NCBI GenBank assembly: GCA_001986395.2
Contig: MQVO02000015.1
Location: forward strand, 372,001-436,000
Reading direction: 5' to 3'
Source of the DNA: Irpex lacteus
Taxonomy: Eukaryota; Basidiomycota; Agaricomycetes; Polyporales; Irpicaceae
DNA length: 64,000 bases
In this document: positions 11,586 through 22,898 of the stretch, one piece after another
How positions within the stretch are numbered: position 1 is the first letter of the stretch
Layout: each line of letters begins with the position of its first letter
Translations under genes and position numbers: made by a program
Notes under the pieces: generated by a model
Seen by the model: the letters and a program-made list of their open reading frames with translations, nothing else
Told to the model about the DNA's origin: nothing
Databases searched by the model: none

Positions 11586-13247
11586 ATGCAGGCGATGGTC
11601 ACCGGGGCTGACATACCACCTGAACTATTTAGGCGTATTCTCTTTGACGTGTGCGAAGATGCCGACTCTCTGCTCAGCACAGTGGACGAGGAAGTTATCA
11701 TACATTTCAATCCTGGCATTCAAGTGCTGAAACGCAAGGAAGCACTTAGGAACATCACAGCATGCTCTCTCACCTGTGTTTACTGGGCTTCCATCTGCCG
11801 CGAACGGCTCTTCGAGAAAGTGTGGATCAAGCATTCCGAGGACATGCGCGCTTTCTCATCGCTGGTGGCAAGCACGCCGAAGAGGCTCCAGCCCATCGCA
11901 TCGCATGTTTTCACTGTAATACTGTTGCAACGCGTAGGAGATCGGCCATGGATCCATCTTCTTCACATGCAGCCTTCCCTGTTCTCACTGCGACGAGACG
12001 TTCGCGTGTACTTCCATATTGAGGACTCTTCCGGATCCGATGTCCGAGTCACCGCTATCATTCCACAGCGTTCAACTCGTCAACGTCTTTTTGCTGCTCT
12101 TCCTCGAACCCCTCCTTCATCATGTCTCCAATGCAAGGGTCTCACAATCAACAATACGCACTTCGTAACTCCTCACATTCTCACATCGCTCCTTGGAAGT
12201 TTCGCCCAATGGGATTCCGTGGAGTTGTCTCACGTCACATGGGATACCGGAGCGCGTTTCGAGAGCAACTCGGATCTGCTCATAAGGGATGCGCTGGAAG
12301 TGTTTCCCTCATTCATCGCTATTACAGTGCGTCGTTCAAAGCATCCCGCTGAAACAGCCTGGTTCGCTTTTGTTGCCTCCCAGCGTCGCCATTCGAAGCA
12401 ATCCGTCATCTCTTTACCTTCAGATTACCGTGAACTCGGCGGCTCGGAAAGTGAACCAATCCTACGAGTTCTTTCATCGGCTCAACGGTGTATCATTGAT
12501 ATTTGTAGATCCCTATGTCAAGGTCACGAAGTCCCGGTTCTCTACCTGTATCATTTTGTTAACATCGGGTACCCTATATTACACAAAGACGTCTGTGAGT
12601 ACCAGACCGTATCACATTGTTTTCCTCGGATTGTAGGCATTCGGTTGATGTCTTGTATAGATCTGCACAATATATGTTACGTAACTATCATGGGGTACGA
12701 GCCCGATGAACCATCTTGTGGCATAACCATGAGATTTCATGGCTCGTGGCCAGTGACAGTCATGGATAGAAGATCGAATGCCCTAGTAATTGACAAAATC
12801 TCCGTACTTTGCGCATACATCTCGTCCAGCCGACAATCCTCTACAGCAGGTGCCCTGTCCGCTGGCGCAATGCAATATATCATGGCCTACCCCTGGGAAC
12901 ACATAGCGGAGTTATGTGCTGCACAAGAAGGGTTCATGCGACTGCAATTGGAATTTGACTGTCATGATCGCCTTTTGCAGTTCATGGAGGCTAGACGCAT
13001 AAACCTCGAGAAGCTGGACGGTCGTATCGCTTTATTTTACAGAGCAGAAGGTGAATTTGAAGTTCATGCAGCCGACTTCGAAACGTTGGTTGATCTGGGA
13101 AGTACGTCCGTTTCATCCTATCCTAAGTGGATGTTACAACTCGACCAAATCAACTACTATAGATGCGTACCAATACGATTATATTTATCAATAGCTAATA
13201 TTGGTGTCCAATTTCTGCGAAGCGTTAGTGAGTTGGAAGTCAAATGA
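11586..13247 (+). CDS. F-box-like protein, copy A
   Basis: Two exons, 11586-12594 and 12637-13247, coding for about 539 residues. The N-terminus has the F-box-like pattern of mushroom proteins: IPPELFRRILFDVCEDADS, then a spacer and ACSLTCVYWASICRERLFEK. F-box proteins usually recruit substrates to SCF ubiquitin ligases; the rest would be the recognition part, and I recognise no repeats in it. The 42-nt intron (GTGAGT to TGTAG) is a multiple of three and could be read through, but copy B has an intron at the same place with a stop in it, which supports splicing. The last roughly 50 residues are not conserved in copy B, which stops after GSTSV. Substrate and role are unknown. Confidence 0.75.
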   Translation: MQAMVTGADIPPELFRRILFDVCEDADSLLSTVDEEVIIHFNPGIQVLKRKEALRNITACSLTCVYWASICRERLFEKVWIKHSEDMRAFSSLVASTPKRLQPIASHVFTVILLQRVGDRPWIHLLHMQPSLFSLRRDVRVYFHIEDSSGSDVRVTAIIPQRSTRQRLFAALPRTPPSSCLQCKGLTINNTHFVTPHILTSLLGSFAQWDSVELSHVTWDTGARFESNSDLLIRDALEVFPSFIAITVRRSKHPAETAWFAFVASQRRHSKQSVISLPSDYRELGGSESEPILRVLSSAQRCIIDICRSLCQGHEVPVLYLYHFVNIGYPILHKDVCEYQTVSHCFPRIVGIRLMSCIDLHNICYVTIMGYEPDEPSCGITMRFHGSWPVTVMDRRSNALVIDKISVLCAYISSSRQSSTAGALSAGAMQYIMAYPWEHIAELCAAQEGFMRLQLEFDCHDRLLQFMEARRINLEKLDGRIALFYRAEGEFEVHAADFETLVDLGSTSVSSYPKWMLQLDQINYYRCVPIRLYLSIANIGVQFLRSVSELEVK

Positions 13248-14370
13248 TACAGGGCCCATCTGCTAACAAGAAGTAAATGGCTCCCCAGGTGCTGTGCTTC
13301 CACTTCTACAAGAATCACAGATCGATTCAGCGTCTTCATCTGGACTTGTTCTAATCAATACCAAACTGTAGCCTAACGTACGTTTCTCATGATTCGTTGT
13401 CGACTGGGCATCAAGACCTGGGTCAATGGATAAATTCCTTCCCAGAGCAACCGTATCTCGTGTGATCAGTCGCTTAAGTATTCCATGAAACCGGCATTCT
13501 CCTTCTCTCGCACTTCTAAGACTTACCAGTTTGTTCGATGCCTACAAAGGACGGAGTGGCGACGAAATCGAGCGAGGACAGCTGATGAGATCATACTGGC
13601 GGTGTTCATGGACGCTGAAGATTGGAGACGATTACGAACAACAGCAAAGTCATACTACAATTCTAGTCAGGTTTGTAAGCTTTTACCGAGTTACTTACGT
13701 GCACTCACTGCCAGTGTGTGGTCTCTAGACGGATTCCACTTGCAGAAAGCGGCGTGGCAGGCATGGTGCGACAACTTTGTGGCACAGGAGGTAGGATTTC
13801 CTAATTGGCTCGCTATTTGGTCATTGGCATCTCGATCGCTCGCTCAACACTTCGGGGCCAAAGTTCATTCGAATGTTTGCAGGTGACGTTAAATCCTCAA
13901 GCCAGATGTTTATCAGCGAGCTAACTATGTTTTGCTACGCGCTGAAGATTTATCGTTGTGTTTTGAAGCAGAACTCAGATTTCGTGGTCAGCTCGGCCTA
14001 TAGCCGTTGCAAGGCAAGGGTATGGATCGCCTGAGAGAAAATTGCGTGCAAGCCAGTTGTTTTTATATCCCAGAGTAAGTCAACCCATGTGGGTTATATT
14101 CTAATCCCATTCAGCGTGGCGCTCAACACGAACTCATGTTCCGTATCTATGTTGGTTCGTGACGTCCATCTCCTCTATCGACCAATCTCTGCGCATCCTG
14201 TGCATAGGACTTGCAGCGTATCATGTCATGTTTTCCCAGGTGCTATATCGGTGTCGGACCGCACTGCCAGGATGGAAGGGATGTGAGAAATGGTATTCAA
14301 TGCTTGGGCCGGTCAACCGAACACAGTTAACGAAAGGACTATTCACTCTGAAGTTTTGAAAAGGTAGCAG
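13248..14370. other. Tail of the F-box duplication and unassigned sequence
   Basis: Positions 13248-13525 are still homologous to 41635-41980 (inverted). Within this tail one frame reads HQDLGQWINSFPEQPYLV, matching HQDIGQWMVSFPEQRYLV of the other copy, so an extra exon of the original gene may lie here. An open frame at 13485-13886 has no recognisable family. A piece at about 13739-13830 resembles the sequence found upstream of the MYND genes and may be a solo remnant. Confidence 0.45.
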
Positions 14371-14377
14371 TGCTATA
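14371..14377 (+). promoter_or_regulatory. TATA-like box before the putative secreted-protein gene
   Basis: CTATAAA lies about 145 bases before the ATG at 14518 and is followed by a pyrimidine-rich leader (CTTTTGCTTGTTTTAGCCCC). Position and sequence fit a core promoter. Confidence 0.4.
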
Positions 14378-14517
14378 AATTGGAATGCCTGAGCTTATGC
14401 CAACGTAAAGCCGATCCCAAACCCATACACGCAAGTCTCTCATCCACACTCTTTTGCTTGTTTTAGCCCCCAACTCATTTTTCAACAGGTGCTTCAAGTC
14501 GTCCTTCGTACTCCATC

Positions 14518-14760
14518 ATGCGAGTCTCTTTCTATGCCACTATGGCTGTTATTGTCGCGCTCGCCACGGCTACACCAATACTGGGTCCTGTGGATGACCC
14601 CAACGGCTCCATTCCAGAGTGGGTATACTATTACTGTGGCACTGCATGTTGCTGCTTATCTATGCGTCTGACAATTGTTCGAAACCAGTCTCGGAAACCA
14701 GATCAAAGGCAAGCAGAGCGGGCTACGGTAGGTCGAGAAATACACAGCTCATCCTCATAA
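14518..14760 (+). CDS. Putative small secreted cysteine-containing protein
   Basis: The frame starting MRVSFYATMAVIVALATATP has a typical signal peptide: a basic second residue, a hydrophobic core and an Ala-Thr-Ala-Thr-Pro cleavage region. A short mature part follows with a cysteine cluster (YYCGTACCC). The uninterrupted frame ends at 14760, but a good donor GTAGGT at 14728 and an acceptor at 14796 suggest at least one more exon; I could not settle its 3' end. A TATA-like box and leader precede it. The mature protein matches no family I know. Confidence 0.4.
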   Translation: MRVSFYATMAVIVALATATPILGPVDDPNGSIPEWVYYYCGTACCCLSMRLTIVRNQSRKPDQRQAERATVGREIHSSSS

Positions 14761-15127
14761 ACCTACTATAATTATGGTCGCTTGTCTTGTCAACAGATGA
14801 TAACCAGTCGAAGAACGGTGCTGTACTCGTCGAGGGATGTACAGTAAAGTGGCATATAATTCCTCTTGTCGAAAGTCGATTTAGAAAAGCTGGAGACACA
14901 ACTGTCTGTACAACCGATGAGGCTTGGGAAGCCAGAGGGGTACCATTGCGATACTTACTTATGCAACATCTCCGAATTCCTTAAGGTACATCTTTGCTCG
15001 TATGTCTCAAATTCCACGTTCATAGTAGTTCACTATATACCTTCATTGACTCAGTAAACTCGGAGAAACTAGGACGTATCGAGCACGTTGCCAGTCGCAT
15101 CTTCCTCCTTTCCATCTCAGATATTGC

Positions 15128-17254
15128 TCAAAAATCTTCAGCCTGCGCAACTTCCTCCGCAAATCCTGCATCCAACGAGCCTGGATCTGCTTCCCACAAA
15201 CTTCCTGTGGCAATTGCCACCATACGTTGTGTCTCTGTTCCGTATGCGACAACGCTATCGAAGAGCACATACTTCTCCGGGTTTTGTTGCACGTTCTCGA
15301 TCAAAGCATCGTTACGTGCGTCGACGCTTAGTATGCCAGTTTTTTCATTTCTTCGGTATGCCGTAAGAGGAGCTACGTCATAGATTGGTGGATTGACGGT
15401 ATAGTCAACCTTTATAGCAAGGTCGTGATAGGCAAGACCGGGATGGTTCCTTTGTGCGAGGTCGCGCAGATGAGGGAGGTGGTTGACGATACCCTGTATC
15501 GTGAGAGCATTGAGGAACTTCGTGTCTTTCTTCGGAGTAGCTGCCGACTTTCCTTCTGGTTGTCAAGGCAGTGTGGTCGTCAGCTCGCGGTGATAGATGA
15601 GGCTTAACAAGCGTACCTAGTCGGCATTGTTGCTGCATCTTGCACATGGTTTTGTGGTCTCCCTCCTTCCAGGAAGCTACTTGACATTCCTGCCAAAAGC
15701 AGCATGCTTGTTTTCAGTAGTGGCCGTCAGAACTTTAGCAAAGGTTGTACCTTTGAGCAATAATAAGTGTTCATACAAGCAGCACAGGCTCGCATGTCTT
15801 CCTTTGTGCCGACCCTTCTGCACTGGTAATAGTTTATGTCAATAACATGCGCATAGAGTCACAGAAAGTGGGAAATGAGATCGTGTTTGCTCACTTTGAC
15901 ATTGTCGCACACCAAGCTATGATCGTTCTGCGCTCGGTAAGTCATCGCGATGCGCTCCTCTGCTAACGCTCGGAAATCGCCCCACGTCTGCTTGGCTAGA
16001 CTATTCATTACCCTTTTCCGATGTGGATCGCGGTCAACCCTTTTCAGAGAATTTTCGATCAACTCTAGTACCGACTGATACACCATATATCGTGGTAGGA
16101 TGGTCTTGAATATCTCGAAGATCACAGTGTCGAGATGGCCTCTGAACATCATGATCATGTCGAACTTGGGGCTACAGTCGCAAAAGGCCTGCAGAAGGCC
16201 CGCTCGTATGGCTTGTGAGACCCACGTGAAGCCATCAGTAGACTCCAGATAGTTGTATAGATATTCAAAGCAGGAGAGCATGGCGCCGACCAGCATGAGA
16301 TCATTGATATTGTTGGAGTGCCCTGTCTGTCCGAGTTTGACGAGGGCGGAGGTGACGAACGATATCACATTCCTGCTGAGGAACGCATGCCGGAAAGGGT
16401 GGTTGGGGAAACGGGAGAGGCTACTGATGAGTCCGAGGTGTATTGCGAAGTGGTTCCCATCGAGTGGTGGCGTCATTAGCGTATGTCTCGCATTGCCTAT
16501 GGCTAGATCGGCCACGACCAACGGCTTCTCGCCTGCAGCCTGAAGTACGCGTTCCAGGCTGTCAAAACTGACATCATCCAAGAGAGAAAACATCAGGCAG
16601 GTCCCATAAGGGGTATTCGTTCGCGCAATGCGCTTCACATCTTCTTCTTCCATCCACAGGTGTGTAGCGATCTCCAACGTCTGAGGAGTGTTGACCATAG
16701 CTGGGCGAACAGGTTTGTGCGTCGATATGGAGTACCAGGCCGCTGAGAGGACGCATAGTGCGACCTCCCTCCTCCGATCGCTCTTGTCCAACGCTTCAAC
16801 GCAAGATTCGAAGAAGTAGAGACTCCAGGCATGAATACCCGGCCAAGCTTCAAGTATCCGACTAGTAAGGACGTAGTTGCTCGCTATTTGTGAATCTGCT
16901 CCGGCTATGCCCATTAACGAGTGATATGCTCGGCTCGCAGGGGTCGAAGAAAACACAAACGCAGCCTCGGCACTGCCCCTGCCAATAGGAACCTGATCAT
17001 GCCCCAGGTGCGACAGGAAAGCATCGAAAGCCTCCACAGGCTGTATGGTATCCGTCTTCAGCCAATAGTCACTGAGGACCAGAAGTTCGGGCAGAGAGCC
17101 ACGCCGCGCTGCGGCGAGAACTCCAATCTAAGCATAGTAGTACACAACTTCGGTCAGTTCAACATTTGGCTATTGGCCAACTTGAATTAATGCCTACGGC
17201 CTTTGCTTTATACTTTAGAGCATTTTTGATCTGCAAGAGATGCCCTCTATCCAT
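15128..17254 (-). CDS. MYND-type zinc finger protein, copy 2 (intact)
   Basis: Five exons on the minus strand, 5' to 3': 17254-17198, 17127-15895, 15822-15751, 15689-15617 and 15555-15128, about 620 residues. The structure is identical in plan to copy 1 at 892-2941, with exons 3 and 4 of exactly the same length (72 and 73 nt). The MYND ligands are all present: CDNVKC, then ACAACMNTYYCSKECQ, WKEGDH and a final Cys. The C-terminus is longer than in copy 1. In unspliced sequence the C-terminal frame looks shifted, but removing the 61-nt intron 15556-15616 restores the conserved KKDTKFLNALTI run, so no frameshift is needed. The N-terminal exon is conserved in phase with copies 1 and 3. It faces the F-box-like copy A tail to tail. 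Confidence 0.85.
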
Positions 17255-18580
17255 GATGTTTGAGTTGCAATATGTGGTCAGGGGAGAATTGCCCCATGTG
17301 TATGATGGTGTTGGAGAAAGCGGGGAAAACCATGTTGAAATTTTCGGTGGCGTGCGAGGCCGCGGGACTCCCTATTTTAAAATTTGGCCATCAGCCAGTG
17401 CGTTGCTACGTCTCCCTGCCAGTGTCCTTTAAGTAAGGTACTCTTGTCGTGTTTCTCTGAAGTTCCAATATTCAATATTCAATCACGGCGACCTTGGCGT
17501 TATCTTCCTCACGGTGTCGACTAACAAGTTCGGCGCTTCAGTGACAACTCTTGCGCGTGGCATCCACAACGTCGATATCTCATTCGAACGTTATGGTGTC
17601 AGTAAGTACTACTCCTGCAGTGGAAGCCGCAGTGTGGCCCAACTATGTCCATTCACATGTCAGATGATTGGGGGAAAGCACTACTAGCTGAAAAGCGATT
17701 ACAGATAGCAAGCAAAAAGTCGGGCTTTCGTAGTCTCGAACCAGACGTCACGAGCTCTTTCCGCATAAAGAAGAAGACAGCAGACAGCGGAATGAGCTAG
17801 ACGTCTGGTGTATTTGCACGAGCGCCCGCGCAAAAACACCAGACGTCTAGCTCTGTCCGTGTCTGCTGCCTCCTTCTTCTTTCGGACAGAGCTCACAACG
17901 GCTGGATCCGAGACTAGGGCTTTCGTTGGGTGCGCGTTAGTCTCGTGAACAAACTGATTAGGACGGCGGACTTCGAAACAAAAAGGAGCGTAAGCTATCC
18001 CATCGTAGGAAGGCAGGAGAAACATACCTACCATTACAAAGATGAGTAAGGCCTTCCTGAGAGTCGAGTTGAAAACCCGTAACTCGACGTTGTCGCTTGA
18101 GCTAATGTTGAGGTCTGCACCTTTGCCATCGAGTGACGGCGCGAGCTTCGAGAGACGGGAAGTCATAGGCACGGGAATATTCGTGGAACGACAGTGACGT
18201 GGACGGAGGTCGTTGGAGATGCTGGGAAGATGCTGGGAGAGCCGACTTGTAGAAGAACTGGAAGCGCGTCAGAAGGACTCTGAACCTTGATACCACGCAG
18301 CACGGGCACAGTTTTATACCAGAGATGGGCATCTCAGTTCACGCTAGATAACGCACAGATAGTATTCACGGTTGTACGGAGCATTCACCCGACAATGAGA
18401 AGATGTTAATGGGACTTCACAGGATATACGCAACTCACCTCGAAACATTACGAGTCCCTAAACAATCGCATTCCCGAGACTGAATCAGTCATCTATACTG
18501 AGGAAGATCAGACGTTATCTGATATCAGTCAGCTGAACGATGTAGAAGACAGAGTTTCGACTTTACTGACTCACCTTTGA
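17255..18580. other. Upstream of MYND copy 2, gene-poor
   Basis: About 17345-17400 resembles the blocks upstream of the other MYND copies (GGTGGCGTGCGAGG core). The rest holds a foldback repeat and short open frames on the minus strand (for example 17699-18172) with no recognisable family and no clear exon structure. Confidence 0.45.
17732..17915. repeat. Foldback inverted repeat, arms about 86 nt
   Basis: The left arm 17732-17817 and right arm 17830-17915 are imperfect reverse complements, separated by about 12 nt. The perfect inner core is ACACCAGACGTCTAGCTC on the right and its complement on the left; purine-rich AAGAAGAAGACAGCAGACA pairs with TGTCTGCTGCC and TCCTTCTTCTT. The outer part AGTCTCG / CGAGACT also pairs. 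It could form a long hairpin as DNA or RNA. Confidence 0.75.
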
Positions 18581-18907
18581 GACTTGGTCGCAAATGCAGT
18601 CCCGGATAACGTGCTGTCATGCGAATACCATAAGATAAGGATATATAAGGCAGATGCGAGTTGATGGGGTAGTTGGATTGAGGAGGCTGGTGTACATGGA
18701 GTAATGCTACAACACTTCAAACAAACCCGCCGAAGCTTCCAAAGCTTCGTGGTGACGGCTGAGGCATTGAATACGGTGCTCTGTATACCTGTCGAAATAC
18801 ATGTTGACTCACCAGCGTTTCTCCCTTGCACGTACCTCAATGTACCTCTCCACTCAAGGGGTGAGTATGAACGGAACCTGACAAAACTCTGCTTAACGCT
18901 TCATCGT

Positions 18908-19843
18908 TCATAGAGTCAGTCCACTTACCGCTCGAACTTGTTTCTCGATCTCTTTTTCCAGGGCGCGGATAAAGCGATGCAAATCGTCTCCGGAGCTGAC
19001 TCTGCAATAATTGCAGGGCAGGTTCTTCGGGAATGTAATTACCTCCACTAGGTTCGGAGACAGTGGCGGGGCGTTGTGCATCAGATGGTTCACGGCAGCG
19101 TTCATCAGATCGAACCACCATTTCCGCGGGTACACTGTGGACCTGAGACCTTCGCCGTACCAGAACCGTTGGTAACTTTCCTCCACGCATATGTTGTCGT
19201 GTCCATAAGCGCTAAACCAGCAGTATACGCCGGTGGACCAAGGAAATCTACAGTTGGATAGAACAGAGGCAGCAGTCTGCCGACATTTGTTGTAGTATAC
19301 GAGAAGACTCTTGAACGCCAGAGCGGATAGATGTCGGATGTCGGGGTCGGGGGATGCAATGATGTCTTCGAATGGTCGGGATAGGCAAGCGACAGCGGCA
19401 CGCTGCGCCTCGGGCAGAGAGTTCGCACGGCATGCGAGGATATAGGCACGTAGTGGGTTTTCTTCCGTATGCTTTGCGAGTTCCGAGCTAACCAGCTTTT
19501 CCGCTATCCCGTACATCTGGTATTTGTCGCATACGTCCAGCAAAGGACTGATAGTTTCGAGAGTTGCCAGTTGAGGACCAGCTATGGGGTAGCACAGCCG
19601 TAGAAGATGCGAAAGAGTCATGCCGTCTTCTTCGAAAGGGACGGTTTGTATTGGGTCGGATTCGTCTCCAGAGGGAAGAGAGAACATCCCCTCGAACACA
19701 GGCGAGGCTTTCATAAGGAATAGTTTGTGAACACGAAAGTGTAGGTTGTCCTTCGACCGAATGATGACGTCCGCATCGTCCTCGTTGAACGGCGCCACGA
19801 ATCTGATCTTCTGAGATTTCTTGGGCTCTGATGTCTCAGGCAT
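18908..19843 (-). CDS. BTB/POZ domain protein
   Basis: The single long frame from the ATG at 19843 codes for 311 residues. Residues 22-110 form a fungal BTB domain: DADVIIRSKDNLHFRVHKLF, then LMKASPVFEGMF, a variable loop and LLRLCYPI, followed by LLDVCDKYQMYGIAEKL. BTB domains mediate dimerisation and sometimes binding to Cul3 ubiquitin ligases. The C-terminal half has cysteines, a tryptophan-rich patch and an amphipathic end (RFIRALEKEIEKQVRA). Just before the stop there is a good donor GTAAGT (after the codons for QVRA), so a short 3' exon downstream of 18908 is possible. Many mushrooms have large families of such BTB proteins; the target is unknown. Confidence 0.8.
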   Translation of the reverse strand: MPETSEPKKSQKIRFVAPFNEDDADVIIRSKDNLHFRVHKLFLMKASPVFEGMFSLPSGDESDPIQTVPFEEDGMTLSHLLRLCYPIAGPQLATLETISPLLDVCDKYQMYGIAEKLVSSELAKHTEENPLRAYILACRANSLPEAQRAAVACLSRPFEDIIASPDPDIRHLSALAFKSLLVYYNKCRQTAASVLSNCRFPWSTGVYCWFSAYGHDNICVEESYQRFWYGEGLRSTVYPRKWWFDLMNAAVNHLMHNAPPLSPNLVEVITFPKNLPCNYCRVSSGDDLHRFIRALEKEIEKQVRAVSGLTL

Positions 19844-20548
19844 GTTTGAGGGGTCGTGAGGGGTCGTAAAGAGTGATAGTGACCGTGAAGCTCGCGACAC
19901 GAGATGCGAAACGAGGAGGGCGGCGAATTCGCAGTATGACGGTACGTGACGGTACCGAAACAAGCCCTGGAGTTTGAACTTGGAATTCGATCTTGAATTT
20001 GTCTGGTAGTCAAGCCGAGTCGGCGCCTGATCTCGGCACCGGGTTCAAAAAAACGCAGATCAACTGCATTCGGCAATGTCTTGTAGGTTGCTCACTGAGT
20101 ACTGCTCCATCTATTCTGCTTAATTAGCACGTTGAATGACATTCGACAATACATTATAGCGCACTCTCAAGGTGCCACTTGGTATGTGACGGTGTTAGCT
20201 CGGTCAGTCACCAGCAGCGCTGGCCTCAGGCTAGTCGCGGTTGAATTGCAGGACCTTGTTTCATGCAGGTATTCCCTAGAATACCCTCAGTTTGAGCGCA
20301 AGTTAGCCAGGACAGCATGAAATATTCACTTACGGTTCCATCATGCAAAGGATTGAAAGCAGTCATGACTTGAAGCCTGAAGGACGGTGACAATGACGCA
20401 GGCGCCGCTTTCATGAACCTTCGGCGTTCACCGGATAACTGCATCCGGCAATGTTAGTTTCGGCTACACCAATGCCATCACGACTGACTGCACTTTCTCG
20501 ATAAATGCAGTACTATCCCGAGCCATCCGTGCTGATATATGCGGACAA
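19844..20548. other. Divergent intergenic region, BTB and AFG1 genes
   Basis: It separates two divergent genes. A short similar motif, AACTGCATTCGGCAATGT at about 20065 and AACTGCATCCGGCAATGT at about 20437, occurs twice. No further gene is seen. Confidence 0.4.
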
Positions 20549-22805
20549 ATGCCTATGTTGCTTGGAAAGACGGTAGGGTATACGCTAGGGCTGTCATCCG
20601 GCAAGAAGCATAGGCTTCCAAGCAGTCTTATTCGACTTAGGCCCAATCGTGGATTTTCGACGCCTTCCAGTCCTCCTAGTACGGCTTTGCAGTCATGGGA
20701 TCTTTTACAGACATACCGAGGTCTGGTAGAGCTCGGAAAGATTCAATCAAATGATAACCAGATACGCGTAGTAATGCAGGTAAGACTTCTCATGAGTCCT
20801 CTCCTGGTACTGTGCCACTGTGTTCATCAGTACATTGCAGCTCAGGAAGTTACAGAAGGAGCTGAAAGATTACGCCCCGCCTGCTCTTACGTCTCATTAT
20901 CTATCACAGTCTCATGACGCTTCCGAAGCTATTGAGGATCAGCCTCAGTGGTGGAGTCGGAGGACTGAAGACGAAGCTACTGCAGTGTTGGACCAGAAAG
21001 CTTTGGTGCGGGTGAAAACTCACGCAGAGGACTTAGCAAACCTCACTACACCACAGGTGATTTCGCTCACTTCAGTATGAGCATAACACTGATACGAATC
21101 CAGGGACTCCTGCTGACAGGTCCACCAGGATCTGGCAAGAGTTTCCTGGTAGATCTTTGGTACAACTCCGTGCCAACCCCTTACAAGGCCCGCAAACATT
21201 ACAACGAGATAGTCCTGGAGCTATATCGCGCAGTATGGGAAGAGACACAATATCGTATGCACGCCTCTTCCAACGCGGAAGAGGCTTCTCCTAGTAGTCC
21301 GACCGCGCAGCCATGGACAAAGTCAATTCGCGAGCAATGGCGAACCCTCGTGTCCACAGGGTCGCTCCCAAAGAAATGGACGCGTCGTCTAGACTCGCAG
21401 TTTGGACTGTATGCGTATACATCCCAGCCAACCATTGCGTTCGTAGTAGCCAGGCGACTACTTCTACGACACTGGCTTCTCGTCTTTGATGAGATACAAC
21501 TTCTCGATGTATCAAGTGCTACACTCCTCGCCGACGTGCTTTCTTGGTATTGGCGTATGGGTGGCGTTATCGTTGGAACGTCTAACAAGGTGCCAGATGA
21601 TCTGTATAAGAATGGCGTCCAGCGGGACAGGCTCGAACCATTCGTGGAGGCGCTCAAAGTGCGGTGTCCTGTGGTCAGTCTTAGCACTGAAGTCGATTGG
21701 AGGGAATTTCGGGCATCGCAGTCTAGTGGTACCCAGAAAACTTGGTTTACTTCGGCGAATGAAAAGGCATTCACGAAATATGTGGACAACGTAGTTGAAG
21801 GCCAAGGTAGAATTCTCTTTTGCTAGATCGCTGTCGGCGGCGGAGATACTGACACGCCTCTTTAGCTCAGTCGACTCGAACGCTATCAGTCTTCGGACGA
21901 GCACTTTACGTTCCTTGGAGTACAGAAGATGCCTGTAAATTCAGCTTCAAGGAACTATGCGAAGAAGTACGTTGATATGATTCTATGCACATGCCGCATA
22001 TGGGCTGACCGTGAAGAAGTCTCTCGGACCAGCAGATTACCTCACCATAGCCTCCACCTTCCGCACAGTCATCATCACCTCCATTCCTGTCCTTCGACTT
22101 TCGAGCAAGAACCAAGCACGGAGATTCATATCTTTAATCGACGCATTGTACGAGGCTAGATGTCGCCTCATCTGTCTGGCTGAGGCTCCTCCCGACCATC
22201 TATTCTTCCCAGATGCAGTAGAAGAAGAGGCCAAGCAAAAGACAGTTGATGACATAGATGTCTTGCTTGCAGAAGCCGTTGGAGAGACTCGGGACGTATA
22301 TAGGCCGAACGTATCTTCGTATGACGCTCCGAACATGAATGAGGCTCCCTCCGACATCGCGCACACCATGCCTGAAACTACGGCAGCTTTGGAGACGCTT
22401 TCTATCTTTTCAGGCAAGGACGAGCAGTTCGCGTTTAAGCGTGCGCTGTCTCGGCTGCTCGAGATGACGAGCGAAAGCTACGGTGAGGAAGAGCAATGGA
22501 ACCCTCTTCCAGATGCTGCGAGGAAGTGGGAGAGATCAAGTGTACCAAGCAACACTACCTTAGGTCGACCCACAACCGACGCTAGTAGCATGGTACGGCA
22601 GGCCATCGACGTGCAAGATGATTTTGCGGATGAGGCAAGCTACGCCAACTCGGACCGCATAGATACAACACAACGACCGGAAGCACCCCAATTGCGAGAA
22701 GAGCACATATGGGGAGTACGAGAGGATTGGGGAAAACAGGCAGGAGCATGGGGTCGCGGTGCAGCCGCACACTCGGATACAAAGAACTCGAAGCCTGAAC
22801 ACTAA
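20549..22805 (+). CDS. AFG1: AFG1-family mitochondrial AAA ATPase
   Basis: Five exons: 20549-20779, 20841-21056, 21104-21806, 21866-21966 and 22017-22805, about 679 residues. Walker A is TGPPGSGKS (about residues 154-162) and Walker B LLVFDEIQ (about 274-281), followed by GTSNKVPDDLYKNGVQR. After splicing, the family's C-terminal blocks appear: SVFGRALYVPW, FSFKELCEE, SLGPADYLTIASTFRTV and RRFISLIDALYEARCRL. AFG1 (LACE1 in animals) is a matrix-side inner-membrane ATPase linked to turnover of mitochondrially encoded respiratory subunits. The N-terminus is basic and rich in Ser and Arg without acids, fitting a presequence. The serine- and acid-rich C-terminal tail after about residue 470 is longer than usual. 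It is convergent with VPS8, with only about 100 nt between stops. Confidence 0.92.
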
Positions 22806-22898
22806 GCTGGTGACCAGGAACATACCTCTACGTGACAGACGGTTGTAATAGAGGGACTTTTTTGTACTTATATTATTGTCTAGCATTATACATATCCA

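Noticed and set aside
15405..15647. Apparent frameshift in MYND copy 2 C-terminus
   Set aside because: A 61-nt intron (15556-15616) with good borders, also present in copy 1, restores the frame exactly, so no mutation is needed.
17699..18332. Minus-strand frames spanning the foldback repeat
   Set aside because: Part of the frame is the hairpin itself; no conserved protein or start context.
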